Shown here one piece after another: positions 33,541 to 44,595 of a stretch of DNA of 64,000 nt (its first letter is position 1; every line of letters starts with the position of its first letter). This DNA is from Gambelia wislizenii. Lineage: Eukaryota; Chordata; Lepidosauria; Squamata; Crotaphytidae. The notes below the pieces were generated by a model. That model ran no database searches, had not been told where the DNA came from, and saw only the letters and a list, made by a program, of their open reading frames with translations. The stretch lies in the NCBI GenBank assembly GCA_030847615.1, contig JAUMIR010000003.1, positions 32,610,501-32,674,500 of the forward strand, read 5' to 3'. The position numbers and the translations under genes were made by a program.

Positions 33541-34423
33541 AACTTCATCTGAGCACACTACTATATTGCACGTGATATGGTTCTTTGCTGTTCCTCCTTG
33601 AGGGAAGATACATATCAAAGTGCCTTTAAGGCAGCGGTATTTCACCTGTAGTCTTAGGAACCTTGAGACTCCTCTGAAACATCTCATGGTATTTATGTTA
33701 TATTTATTACATCCACTTTATTCCAGGATAAAATTCAAGGTAGTGTGCACTAGGAACCCAGGAGAGCTCCTATCCAGGTATGGATCACACACAGTGGTGC
33801 TTAGCTTCAGATGGTTCTTTGAACCTAGTAAAAATGAGCATGCTTCTAGTTTTAAATGTTCACCATTACTGATGTTCTCCCATTTTAAGACAGTTGTTTT
33901 CAACCAGTGGTACATAAACCTCCAGTGGAACACAGAAACAACATAGGCTGGGTACAGGGTTTTCATAACAATTACTGAAAACTTCTGGAAGCTGATGGCT
34001 CCTATATGTCAGGACAGTGGTAAATCCACTCCAAAATTTAGTTTGAATTGTAAAGGACCTTTACAAGATGCTGGGACTTTTGAAGGGATAGGGTTCAGCA
34101 CTAGATCCCACAGTAGATTTGGCTAGATCCCACTGTGGATTCACCTCCCCGTTGATATCACAGAAACCAGCCTATTTTACTAAGAATTCACTCTCTCTCA
34201 ATCGCCATGTCCTCCTGCAAGTATGATGGATTGATATATCCTCCCATGGATTAACCATCTGTTGTGGTTTTTTTGTTTTCTTTTGCAGTTTTGGACATGG
34301 TGTTGATCCTAGCCCCTTGCCCTCTCTGCCCACCTGTGTCATTAACTTGCCACTTCCAGTCAGATATCATCTACATTTTTCAGTTACCAATTGAATTATT
34401 ATGCTTATGTTTACTCCCAACAA
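33541..34423. other. No gene recognised
   Basis: Frames up to 108 codons (33620-33946) show no family resemblance. Nothing supported. Confidence 0.45.
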
Positions 34424-34745
34424 TTGTTGTTATGTGCCATCATGTCAACTTTGGTTTATGGCGATCCCATAAATGAGAGACCTCAAAGAGACCTGTTATT
34501 AACAGCCCTGCTCTGACCATGCAAACTCAGGGCCATGGCTTCTTTTACTGAGCCAATCAAACTGTAACATGGTTTCCTTCTTTTCCTACTATCTTCAACC
34601 TTTCCCAGAATTGTTGTATTTTCCAATGTGTTTTCTCATGACATGCCCCAAATAGAATGGCCTTGGTTTAATTATTTTGGCTTCATGTGAAATTTCAGCT
34701 TCTAGGACCTATTTATCTGTCTTTTTGACAGTCTAATCCCAACAA
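34424..34745 (-). mobile_element. RTE-BovB-like LINE 3' end
   Basis: The plus strand reads gttgttatgtgccatcatgtcaactttgg..gatcccataaatgagaga, the reverse of the Bov-B 3' UTR, followed by part of the ORF C-terminus (ttttctcatgacatgcccca). Related ends occur at 37083, 39890 and 44340. No ORF survives. Confidence 0.82.
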
Positions 34746-36248
34746 TACTATGGTTTTTCAATTTGTTGATGTCTCTGAAACTTACTGTAAATGATAGATG
34801 CAATAACAGAATGCAATAACAGGATGCAAATGCATAAATGTCCTCATAAGAAAAAAGTAGCCCTTTTGTTTCTGTCATTGGAGGACCCAAGTTCTTTGAT
34901 AGAGTGGTTGGTGGGGCATAAGAGATGAAAGGCTGAGAACCATTGGATACAAGAACAGCAGCCTTCTAGGAACCTTCACCTGTCTACAGATACCCAAGCA
35001 ATGTACTATCACCCATGGCAGAGAAACTGACCATATTTTGTGCAGTGTATATAGCAAGTTTGGATCAGAAGCTCCTCACACAAATTGAATCAGTATTTTC
35101 TTTAAAATAAAATAATATGCATTTCTTTATTCTCTCTAGTTCTCTGGGTTTGCATATGCTGAAAACAAGAACGAGCTCCAAAAAACTTGGAAAAGTTAAC
35201 TTTTTTGAACTACAACTCCCAGACTCCTCTAGCCAGTACATTCCCAAACATTCTGATTTATGGATGGAGTGTAACACTACATAATAAAATTCATCCAGCA
35301 GATGGCAACATTATTACACTCTCTGAAGTATTTCTGTTATGAAAGCAACTTAACAGTACCTGAAAAACAACTATTCTTTTATCATACTTACTATTACATT
35401 GGCATAATTCAGATCCATTTTAATAACTTACAGTCCAATGAGTTTGACATTGTAAAGAGTAATTTGGCAAAGTCTCCATTTATTTTGATTTTGTCCTTTT
35501 TTGTTACATCAGGAGACTGATTAGCATGAATGTAACATGTGCCTGTGCACTGTATTTTCCACTATAATGTAATTGCTTTTAAAATTGGATTTCCTTCCCC
35601 TTTTTCTCACCAGAATAAACTGTCCTGCAAAAGAGAGTTATGAACTCCAACACAAAGAACTAGCAAGCTAGCTAGTTAGCCTGCTGTTAATAAGTTTACT
35701 CGTATGTCTCTTTTCCACAGCAAACCATGCCCCAGTCCATTCAAACCAAACACCAGCTTGTCAAAATAGATTACATATGAAAAGTGGGGAAAGTATTTTA
35801 CAAAACATTAATGAATTCAAATAAAAAACAATAATAAGATGAATTCAAAATTACAATAAAATAAGCGAACCTAGTACACAAACAAAGAACAAATCAAAAT
35901 TAACCAATTAAAAGACCACCTGGCTTAAATATTGTTTAGAGACAGAAGGAGTCTTCTCTCCAGGTCAAAATTTCTCAAATGGCTGCCTCCACTTTCATCC
36001 TAAGGAGACCAACAGCAGCAAATGTCAAATACTGAGGAGGAGCAGTACAGGTATGCCACCTTTCCTCAGCCTTCTAGGTTTCTACGCTCTGGTGCTGGTC
36101 TTCATCCACTGAATAGTATTAGATTATATACATGAAGTTAGGTCAGGGTGGGAAACATGTAGTCCCATGGTCACACAAAGGCACAAAGGGTTATCCCATT
36201 ACCATGCCACTGAAATTGGTGGAAAATCAAGCCACTGGATTTCAGCAG
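34746..36248. other. No gene recognised
   Basis: A+T-rich sequence without identifiable genes or repeats; frames of up to about 72 codons have no features. Confidence 0.45.
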
Positions 36249-36493
36249 CCAATCATAGTGCTGTTGTGTGCCTTCAGGTCATTTCCAAGGTATGGCAATT
36301 CTAAGGTGAACTTATCACAGGGTTTTCTTGGCAAGATTTGTTCAAAGGGGGTTTTACATTTGCCATCCTCTGAGGCTGAGAGAATGTGACTTTCCCAAAA
36401 TCACCCAACAGGTTTCCATAGCTGAGCAGGGATTCAAACCTTGGTCTCCTGAGTCAGAGCCCATTGCTCAAATCAGTATGCCACACTGGCTGT
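36249..36493 (-). mobile_element. tRNA SINE with Bov-B-type 3' end
   Basis: A complete inverse copy of the SINE at 10437: 3' end (tgttgtgtgccttcaggtca) at the left, B-box region (gggattcaaaccttggtctc) and head (ccacactggctgtc) at the right. Confidence 0.87.
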
Positions 36494-36510
36494 CTTAACC
36501 AAGGCACTAC

Positions 36511-36990
36511 AGACATTTCTTGACCAACCCATGAAATAATGAGGCCACACACAGAAGTTGGATGAAAATACAGGCCACTTTATTTAACTATCATGTATTT
36601 ACATTTTATTCCTTGAAAAATGCAAAATGGGGGAAGCAACTTAGTGTGGGAGCATCTGGGGCAGTTTGTCTCTTCCAGACCTCCCTCCAGCTTCCCCTGG
36701 GCGAAACATCTGAGCCATAGGGAGAAACCCAAGTTGTGGGTTGTTCCCCGGCCGGCCATCTACAGGAAAGGCCAACCTGAGGATCCACCCCTCAAGTCAC
36801 ATGACCTCTAGTGAAGGTTAAACCCTCAGGACAGTCCAAAGGACATTTTCCTTCCCCACCCACTCCATGTCACATGACCATTGGGGCAGTTCCAGAGATC
36901 TATCCTTCACCAAAAGTGGTGCCATAGGTGTTCACCAAACTCCTGATATCTCCCCCACTACCTGGCAAGTGACTGCCTATAAGTGAGAGT
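36511..36990 (-). mobile_element. Ngaro non-coding end, isolated
   Basis: It matches the terminal region of the Ngaro element at 23931-24420: ttgac...catgaaataatgaggccacacac, caggccactttatt, then ggtgttcaccaaactcctgatatctccccc near 36930. No coding sequence accompanies it, so this is a truncated copy or a solo end produced by recombination between the element's repeats. Divergence from the 24-kb copy is clearly higher than between the two flanking duplicates. Confidence 0.75.
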
Positions 36991-37082
36991 ATAATTAAGG
37001 ACGAAAAGGAAATTATGGGTGAAGCATATAGATCCCACTCCCTCACCCCTAATTACTAGTAGTCTACTGTCCTGCAGCCCCT

Positions 37083-37312
37083 TTCTCTAGGTGAGATGAG
37101 GGTTTGCCATCTAGTCATCTTCAACTGAACGGGGAGCCTATGAGTGAGAGATCTGCAAGTCACCCTGTTATCAACTGTCCTGCTCAGGTGTTGCCGACTC
37201 AGGGCTGTGCCTTCCTTGATTGAGTCTATCCACCTGCCATATGGTCTTTCACTTTTCCTCCCACTTTACCAAACATTATCATCTTTTCTAATGATTCATG
37301 TTGGACTTTATC
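37083..37312 (-). mobile_element. RTE-BovB-like LINE, 3' end part
   Basis: The inverse Bov-B 3' end (tcatcttcaactgaacgggg-like, gttatcaactgtcctgctca, gactcagggctgtgccttcc). It continues beyond the MITE at 37878. Confidence 0.8.
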
Positions 37313-37877
37313 AAACACACACACCCCCATCACCGTTCTTTTGCCAGCATATTATTAAAATTTTATGCTGGCAAAAGAACCCCCTTACCAGACCTTACCT
37401 TGAGTCACATCAAAAGGCATCCCTGGCATAAACAGAGCACAAATGGAGCTCCATTTACTTCTGGGTTCAAAATCTCCCCAATTCTCGCAAAAAGACATGA
37501 GTGCAGCAAATTTAAAAGTTAAAGCAAAAGCAACACATAAAAAGTTAACACAAGCACAGAAACACACCTCAAAAGTCCCAAGTATACTAGGAGGGTCATA
37601 AAAAGAACATCCCCTACCTGGCTGTCCCGATCTCACCCAGAAGTGTTCTGCCATTGATGCTGCATTCACGTAGCACAATGGCACAAGGGTTCAAATGTTT
37701 GCAATGCTGGCAACTAAAGCAGAATGGCAGATCTATTGACGGCTTGGCCCAGCAATAAAATAGGACGGCTTTTTAACAAGATATGATCGCAAAAGGACAA
37801 CGTTGTCTGATATGTGCACCCTTTCATGATCATTAGGCATCCTTATGATGGCATATTTACTGCATCTGATAAAGTTT
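37313..37877. mobile_element. MITE of the GGACTTTATCAGA family, inserted in BovB
   Basis: It starts GGACTTTATCAAAC and ends ATCTGATAAAGTTT, with GTT on both sides (37310-37312 and 37878-37880). The surrounding BovB sequence rejoins as attcatgttgtctcattata when the element and one GTT are removed. An internal inverted pair (cttttgccagcat / atgctggcaaaag) lies at 37339-37379. Confidence 0.88.
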
Positions 37878-38456
37878 GTTGTCTCATTATATGTCTGATA
37901 TACAACAGTCTCGGTTTAGTTATCTTGGCTTCTGAGGACAGTTTAGTCTTGATTTGTTCAAGGACGGTATGTATTTGTCCATGGTATCTGTAGAACTCCA
38001 CAATAACACCTTGTCTGAAATGAAGCGATTCTCTTTCTTCACTGTGCAGCTTTCACAACCATATGTAGATACTGGAAAATACAATGGAATGGAGAATCCT
38101 GACTTTAGTTTTCAATTATGTATCTTTACACTTGAGGATCTTGTCTTGTTCCATTCTAACTGCCCTTCCACATCCTAGTCTTCATCTGATTTCTCTGTGC
38201 AGTCTCCATTCTGATTTATAACTGAGCTAAGGAATGGAAAATCTTGAACTATTTCAATGCCTTCATCCTCTGTTTTAAAGTTATGTAAATCATCAGTGAT
38301 TATTAGTCTTGTTTTCTTAATGCCCAACTGTAAATCTGCCTTTGCAGTTTCTTCTTTGACTTTCTTCAATAGTCGTTTTAAGTCTTGGCTATTTTCTGCT
38401 AGTAGATGAAGACACAAGAAGCTAAAGGAGAGCATGTGTATCACAGACCTCTTCAT
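37878..38456 (-). pseudogene. RTE-BovB-like reverse transcriptase fragment
   Basis: The minus frame 38456-38175 reads ENSQDLKRLLKKVKEETAKA and LQLGIKKTRLI, then FPFLSSVINQNGDC. This is the segment just after the catalytic block in Bov-B-type RTs, where the query strand is placed and a 'fixed' GDC motif follows. The YADD block itself is not in the open frame. Further downstream (37880-38160) the C-terminal region is recognisable only in part. 5' truncated and frameshifted. Confidence 0.75.
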
Positions 38457-38505
38457 CCTGCTGCCTGTGGCAAACTATTTACCAGCCTCTCTCCCTAGGC
38501 CCTTT

Positions 38506-38700
38506 CCCTTCAGTGGAGATGTTTGTTTGTTTGTTTAATTTCTATCTCCCCTTTTTCTCAGTATGGGGCCCAAGGTGGTTCACAGCATATGATGCAACAA
38601 TACATAGCTGAAAACCAGTCCACATAAAAATGAACAGTTTTTAAAAATTAAGTAAACCATTCCACTAAAAATAGCACTCCTTTAAAACAGCTTAAAAGCA
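38506..38700 (-). mobile_element. L2-like LINE 3' end
   Basis: (GTTT)n, then aatttctatctcccctttttctcagtatgg, is the reverse of a LINE 3' end of the 'gggatataaat' type, here with a (AAAC)n tail. The assignment is by resemblance of the terminus only. Confidence 0.5.
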
Positions 38701-38701
38701 T

Positions 38702-39320
38702 TGTCTCTCTCTCTCTGGCTTTTCTTCACAAACGAAGATTCAGGAAGGATTTATCCCGCGCTTTCTGCAAGCGCGTTGATGACTAAAAAGGCCAATCCGA
38801 GTTAAACAAGTCCGGGTGCAGAAAGCACAGCAGTGATTTTTTCTGCGTTGTCGTTTCTCTTCAAGACTTGTTTGGCGTGAGTTCTCAAATAAGGCTGCAG
38901 CATTGTGGATAGTGTGTCTCCATGCCTCCCGATGTGAGGCCAGGGCAGACCATTGTTGGTGAGCAATTTGGCCGAGCCTGAGATGTTGTTTCAGGGAGTC
39001 CTTGTATCTTTTTTTTTTTTTTTTTAGCACTCCTCTTACCCTGACTCGTGGCAAGTTCACTGTAGAGTACTATTTTGGAGAGGCGATGGTCATCCATCCT
39101 ATAAACGTGCCCTGCGCAGCGCAGCTGTGTTCTCAATATCATGGCCTCAATGCTGGTGATCCCTGCCTGCTCAAGGATAGCAACACTCATCACATAGTCA
39201 GTCCAGTGTATATTTAGGATTGTGCGTACACAGCGCTGATGAAAGCATTCAAGGAGTCGTTTAGAGGGACAGATTTTTCTTTCTGCGTCTGCTTGGAGAA
39301 ACATAGCAAGACTTCCCATC
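38702..39320 (-). pseudogene. RTE-like LINE ORF C-terminus, longest copy in the window
   Basis: On the minus strand from 39319: PSKRLLECFHQRCVRTILNI, then AGITSIEAMILRTQLRCAGH and MDDHRLSKIVLYSELAT. A frame change in an A-run (KKKKKK at 39006-39025) follows, then KDSLKQHLRLGQIAHQQW and CAFCTRTCLTRIGLFSHQ with the stop. The 3' end is an (AG)n tail at 38702-38716. This is the post-RT and zinc-finger-like tail of an RTE-type LINE; the RT itself is not present. Some deletion occurs around 38835-38850 relative to the copy at 27464. Confidence 0.85.
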
Positions 39321-39889
39321 CTCCACAGCCACTAAATGGGACTGAGGGGTCTCCTACTCAGCAAGGAGGCAAGTGGTATAGGTCAGGGATCATTGTGGGT
39401 GGAGGTACTAGATACTTCCATCCATGAAGACTGTAAAAGGACATACACAGTGTGACAATATACATGCCTGTGTTTGTCAATAACAGGACTCCTCCCAATG
39501 ACCTCAAGCTGTAGACATTTGCCATGCACAGGTTTTTCCTATATGTAAGCACAAAGAAACATACAATGGCTGGGACCAGGAAGGGGGGGGGAATCTCCCA
39601 TGCCATTTTTTTTTTCAGCAGACTATGATACAGGAAAGCAGAAACAATGTGCTCTGATAGTTTGTTGGTCCCGGCTGGAAGAAATCCAATTTTGTTTCAT
39701 GCAGGGAGGACACTGGAATTCAGTTGGTTCAGGAAATACTTCACAATACAAGAAGTACACATTCCATACCAGGAGAAAGATGGGATGTTGAATACATACG
39801 TGTTTTGTTTCGTTTTATCTTCTTTTCTCTTTATTATCCTTCCTTGTGTTTTCTGGCCTTTACTGTTCCAGTGGAATGCAAACACATTG
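39321..39889. other. No gene recognised
   Basis: Short frames without features. A run of G at 39584 and of T at 39607. Nothing else. Confidence 0.4.
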
Positions 39890-40350
39890 TTGTTGTTGTT
39901 TTGGCCATCAGTTTAGCCAAACTGAAGTTCATGGTAGTTCTATGGATGAAAGACCCACACACACAAAGAGTCCCAGTCATCAACAGTCCTGCTCAAGGCT
40001 TGAACATTCGGGGCCTTGGCTTCCTCTTGACCAGTGGTCAATATCACACTACACTGTTATAGTGCTATTATTCCACTTTTAACTGCTATGGCTGCCTCCT
40101 GTGGAATCCTGGGATTTGCAGTTTAGGGAGGTGCATTCAGCATTCTCAGCCAGAGAGCTTAGGCATTACTAAACTACAAACCCCAGAATTCCACAGGAGG
40201 CAGCCATAGCAGTTAAAGTGGAATAATAGCCCTATAACAGTGTAGTGTGATATTTCATACTGAGGTCTTCCTCTTTTCTTCCTGCCTTACAATTTACCAA
40301 GTGTTATTGTCCTTTTCAATGAGTCACATCATCTCATGATGTGGCCTCCT
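39890..40350 (-). mobile_element. RTE-BovB-like LINE 3' end, split by a foldback MITE
   Basis: The left part (gttgttgttttggccatcag, catcaacagtcctgctcaag) and right part (gaggtcttcctcttttcttc, catctcatgatgtggcct) are adjacent in the BovB end at 34424-34745. The foldback element at 40040-40254 lies between them. Confidence 0.78.
40040..40254. mobile_element. Foldback MITE, second good copy
   Basis: The arms (aatatcacactacactgtta ... and its complement) are the same as at 9101-9279. The middle (ctgtggaatcctgggatttg) is longer and itself pairs with caaaccccagaattccacag, so pairing extends to about 70-75 bases per arm. Confidence 0.88.
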
Positions 40351-40734
40351 TTTTATTATACCCAACACTATATTGTATGCAATATTTTTTTTAAAAAATC
40401 CTAATGCATGAGAATTAAACAAAAACAGAACAATGATTGGAAACTCTAGACTCCAGATATAACTAAGTACAGTGCCAACTACTCACATCATATACTCATT
40501 ATATAGTTATTTTATATGCTTGTCATAATATAATGAGTATCATAAAGAGTGCCAACACCCTCAAGACATTCTGGTAGAGTTCCCATAGGCAAATGATTGT
40601 GTCAATAGATTATTGGTCTAGACAGGCCTTTGCTTGTCTCTTCTTGTGTTCTTATTATACATACAGCTGGCAACTGACTGTGTGTTTGTGACTTGGAAGT
40701 AAGAGAAAGTAGTGCTTAAGTGTTTGTGAAGGGC
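40351..40734. other. No gene recognised
   Basis: A+T-rich; nothing identifiable. Confidence 0.4.
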
Positions 40735-41090
40735 CTTTTCAGTAATCGCCCCCAAATTGTGGAATGGCCTGCTGAATGAGATCTGTCAGATGACGAGCTT
40801 GAGTAGCTTTTAAAAAGCACTAAAGACGGATCTCTTTCAGCAGGCCTTTCCTAATTAGTTCCTGGCCTCAGGGGCTCCTGGCCCTTTTAGTCTTCTGGCT
40901 ATTTATTGTTTATTATTTTTAATGTGATTTTAGATCAGTTGTTTTAATGTGTTTTGGTTTAATGTCTTTTTATGGGTGGGGGTGGGTGATTTTAATCTGT
41001 ATTGATATTTTAAATTTTGTAAGCCACCCCGATTGTTTTTTACAGAGGGACGGGATAAAAATAAATATTATTATTATTATTATTATTGAA
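40735..41090 (+). mobile_element. L2-like LINE 3' end with (ATT)n tail
   Basis: The C-terminal and UTR blocks (ttgtggaatggcctgctgaa, aaagacggatctctttcagc, gtaagccaccccgattg, gacgggataaaaataaa) parallel 1765-2167. They end in an (ATT)n run at 41065-41087. Confidence 0.85.
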
Positions 41091-41439
41091 GAGTCTCTGT
41101 GGTTGTCTGAACTGTGGGGGGAACGTTAAGAAGCTGTGTACACACGTGTGTGTTTAAAGTGCTTTGAGTATATGAAAGGACTGAGTGTTGGGGAGATAGG
41201 GAAACTTGAAGCAGTTGGGGCTTTGCATAGGACTATTTATGTTTGTGTTGTATTTGTCCTACGTGTACACACACACACACACACACACACAGAAAGCATA
41301 ATACAGAGTCATTTCAGGATCCTGTATAGTGATGTTTAATAATTAAAATGCTGCATTATGGGCTTCCTCAGGCAGCTACAAATATTTTTGAAAGAACATA
41401 TAAATAAATGTATGTAAATATCCTAAAATGCATAGTTAT
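41091..41439. other. Unassigned, with (CA)n at 41262-41292
   Basis: One CA microsatellite. No gene or other repeat recognised. Confidence 0.45.
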
Positions 41440-41815
41440 GCTAATAATCATAGGCTGGCTGCTAGACTTACCTGGCGGCCACTTTGCTGTCCAGAACAGG
41501 GCCCCCAAGTCCCCCCACAAGGTAAGGCATGGCCGCCGCCATGCTTCTGTCCTCATCTCGGCAGGTTTCAGGCTGGCTGGGTTGAGGACGGAGCAACAGC
41601 TAATCAGGGCTTAGCCTGGCTGGTGCTGATTGGCTGGGGGGAATTTGCCTTCAGCTAATCAGAACAGAGCATTCAGCTTGAAGTCAATTGGCTGAAGGGG
41701 AGAGGGAAGCCGCCTCCAGCAGTAGGCTTCCCTCTGGTCTGGCGGCCAGGTATAAACTCCTGGCTGCCTCAGCTCACCAGCCAGTGGCTCTCTGAGAACC
41801 AAAAATACTGCACAT
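41440..41815 (+). promoter_or_regulatory. GC-rich promoter-like block, possibly an LTR U3/R
   Basis: It is clearly richer in G+C than its surroundings. It contains repeated CCAAT-type boxes on both strands (ctgattggctg at about 41630, agtcaattggctga at 41685, agctaatcag twice). A TATA-like ggtataaactcc follows at 41751 and then ccagtggctctctgagaac. CCAAT followed by TATA and a transcription-start-like sequence is typical of retroviral-type LTRs. No TG..CA boundary or target duplication was found, so it could instead be a host promoter. Confidence 0.4.
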
Positions 41816-42900
41816 ACTTATTCAAAGTAAATGGTTTGATAGAACACTGTCTGATACGATTTACTGGTGACTGAAAATGTACAAATAGAAGTCTGAATTC
41901 ATAATCTGCCTTTTCAAGATGTTGCTGCAACATGTTGATTCTGTTCAAAGACACTCATATCTGGCCCTTGGATAAAAAGGAGGAGGACATACCTGAAAAA
42001 AAAATCCATATCTTTATTTAATGGAGTGGAAGAAATTCTAATTCTTCATTAAGCCCTAAGGTGGCTGGAGTCTTTAATTTTAGAAGCCATTCAATTGTAT
42101 TTTTCATCAAAATCTTATCATGGGAACTCACTAATGTCCTCAGTTTTAGGTCTGTGGCAGAGTACCAGTAATTGTGCTCCACTAAACAAGCCATTAAAAA
42201 GACAGTTACTTGCAGAAATGTTACCCTGCCTGTTCTTAGGAGATTTCATTATTTTAATCATACAGTAGTGTTGTTTGTTTGTTTGTTTGTTTTTAGCATT
42301 TGCACCCAACAGAACAAATGACGAAAGTGCTGTTACACCCTCGAAAATTGTGCAAATCATATCTCTTGTGGCTGAGATTATGGATTCTGTTGTTTGAGAA
42401 GTGTACCTTCAATAGACATGCTCTCATGGATGGTATCCCTTGGGCAAAGTTGCTCATTAAATGCACTCCTCACCTTGTGTTTCTTTTTCTTTTAAATGAA
42501 ATCTTGGTAATATACTTAAATGTCAGGCTGCCATTCAAAGGATTAAATGCTGTTCTGTCATGCTGCTTTAGAAGATGAGAGACTGTTGTTCAATATGCTT
42601 TTAACAAACTTTGGGATACTATTCTATTGGGAAACCCTCTGCCAACAATTGATTTGTATAACAAATTATGGAATGGGACATTAATGGAAAAAACTAATTA
42701 ACCAAGTAACAAGTTGTATCAATAATAGAGATCATGACACTTTTTTAGCACCATGACTCCCCTCTGCTTCTTACGTCCATTCAAACAGACATATGTTCCT
42801 CCAGCTCCTCTGCTGGATTCAATTCCTGCCCCACTGCCATTCCCTTTTCCTTGTGTGTCCTGTCTTATTTAGATTGTAAACCTGAGGGCAAGGAACTGTC
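41816..42900. other. No gene recognised; (GTTT)n at 42275-42293
   Basis: Frames of up to 92 codons (42300-42578) have no recognisable domain. No repeat recognised. Confidence 0.42.
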
Positions 42901-42982
42901 AAAGTAACAATTGGTAAGCTGCTCTGAGAACCTTTGTGGCTGAAGAGTGAGATATAGATATTCTAAATAAATAAATATAAAA
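42901..42982 (+). mobile_element. SINE 3' fragment
   Basis: taagctgctctgagaacctt, then gtggctgaagagtgagatat and an A-rich tail, match the 3' end at 33470-33520. Confidence 0.7.
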
Positions 42983-43565
42983 TCATGTTGCTGAAAGAAT
43001 GTCATTCAGATTCTTCTCAAAGATACATCCTGATTAAAAGAGATGTCCCACTTGGCCCTGCAGTATCTTGTGCACATGGAAACCTATTCCTGCCACTCAA
43101 GGGTGGTGGGTCATATGCAGACAGGACTCCCCTCACCTACTCCAAAATTCAACCAAGTCCAAAATTTTGCAACCAAGATGGCTGGAACTTGTCACACTAA
43201 AATCATCATCATGCCCACAGGAAAGATCTGACAGGCTCAGAACCTTTTCCTAAAGTCGGGGATCCCAAGACAAGCTCACAGAGGGGGTCACACACCACCC
43301 CAAAACCCCAGTTTTGTGCAACAATGATGGTTGCTCTATGGGGGGGATTTGGGGTTCAGGAAGGTGGCTCTAAGGGGTCCCACAGACTTGTAGGAGTTCC
43401 TTGGGGAACCCCAAGACTCTCTGAACCTAAGGAGAGCAGGAGTGGGGCCCAAGGGCTCCCCCCAAAGAAATTCCCTCAAGGGGACAACCCAAAATCAGGG
43501 AAGAGGGACTTTAAAAGTACCCCACAAAAAGGGGGCAGGGCCACCTGTCACCTTTCATTTGAGAA
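42983..43565. other. No gene recognised
   Basis: A locally G+C- and purine-rich stretch (43270-43560). Its frame 43324-43674 is low-complexity and lacks domain resemblance. Confidence 0.4.
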
Positions 43566-43923
43566 GAAGTACATACCTAATACTACTGATAAGAACCTCA
43601 AGTGCAAAGATATAACATTAAATACCAAAGTCAAAATCATCAAGGCTATAGTATTTACGATTTCTATGTTATAGTTCTGAAAGCTAGACAGTAAAGAAAT
43701 CTCAGAGGGGAAAAAATCAACTCATTTGAAATGTGGTTTGGAGAAGAGTTCTACGGATATCGTGAACTGCTAAAAAGACTGATGAATGGGTCTAGCAGTA
43801 GATCAAGCCTGAACTCTCCCTGGAAGCCAGTATGACTAAATTGAGGCTGTTGTACTTTGGACAGTTCATGAGATGAGGTGAGTCACTGGAAAAGATGGTA
43901 GTGCTTGGTAAAGTGGGAAGCAG
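43566..43923 (+). pseudogene. RTE-BovB-like ORF, decayed C-terminal part
   Basis: Broken frames read TKVKIIKAIVF, then a block corresponding to the usual DQA..PGSQYD, and LRLLYFGQF-like sequence around 43845. This order is found near the C-terminus of Bov-B-type ORFs. Many stops. The 3' end continues at 44340-44450 past the inserted LTR. Confidence 0.65.
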
Positions 43924-44339
43924 TGTCAGGGGATGATCGGCCACTCAATCCCCAGCAGAAGCCCAAAAAGCCTGTCTCAGTAGACTCAGTAGCAACCCTT
44001 CTCCCAAGAATACTCACACACAGAGTGTTTAACATCCAAATAAGCAGGAGGCACTTTTATCTTCAAATTCAGTTGCAATATATACAAATATTTACAATTC
44101 AGAAGAAACTGCTTCACCAGGCCTTAGCACTCACAGGAAGAAGAGTGAGCTCTGCTCTGAGCCCTCCCATATACAGTCACAGGGCATTGGCTTACTCAAT
44201 CACATGATCTTATACACCAATAAGAATCCTCCTTCTGTAGCTGTGGCATGACTAGGCAGTTCATGGAGTCAGCCATTTTAACTCAACATGACTCTGCAGT
44301 TTGTTTGGCCATTTTAAAATGGAGTTCTAATTCCTAACA
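43924..44339 (-). mobile_element. Solo LTR inserted in BovB
   Basis: The 416-bp insert starts TGTCAGG and ends CCTAACA, i.e. inverted TG..CA termini (one mismatch over 7). BovB sequence on the two sides rejoins as gggaag-gcagcaggaaaag. The flanks agcag and ggcag give a possible 5-bp duplication with one mismatch. In minus orientation it has a TATA-like gactgtatatggg and, downstream, gaagataaaag. No retroviral coding sequence accompanies it, so it is a solo LTR. The superfamily (ERV or Ty3-like) cannot be told. Confidence 0.72.
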
Positions 44340-44450
44340 GGCAGCAGGAAAAGAGGGTTGATGATAGTGTGAGGTCTCTCATTCACAGGGTTGCCATAAG
44401 CTGAAGTCAACTTAACTGGTAGTTAACAACAAAAACACCACAGGTGGATT
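44340..44450 (+). mobile_element. RTE-BovB-like 3' end
   Basis: The 3' UTR block gaggtctctcattcacaggg..cataagctgaagtcaactta, then aacaacaaaa, completes the element at 43566. Confidence 0.78.
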
Positions 44451-44595
44451 CATTTAGTCAAGAAACCTTGACTTTGCAATACCTGAGTAGGGCAGTTGAT
44501 GACCAGGGGTCTTGGAGGTCTATCATTCATAGGGTCACCATAACTCAAAGTTGACTTGACAGCAAATAACAGCAGCAAAATGGAATACATCAACA
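44451..44595 (+). mobile_element. Bov-B/SINE-type 3' end fragment
   Basis: tctatcattcatagggtcac..ttgacttgacagcaaataac is another copy of the shared LINE/SINE 3' end. Confidence 0.65.

Noticed and set aside
43324..43674. 116-codon Gly/Lys-rich frame
   Set aside because: Purine-rich low-complexity sequence running into decayed BovB; no domain.
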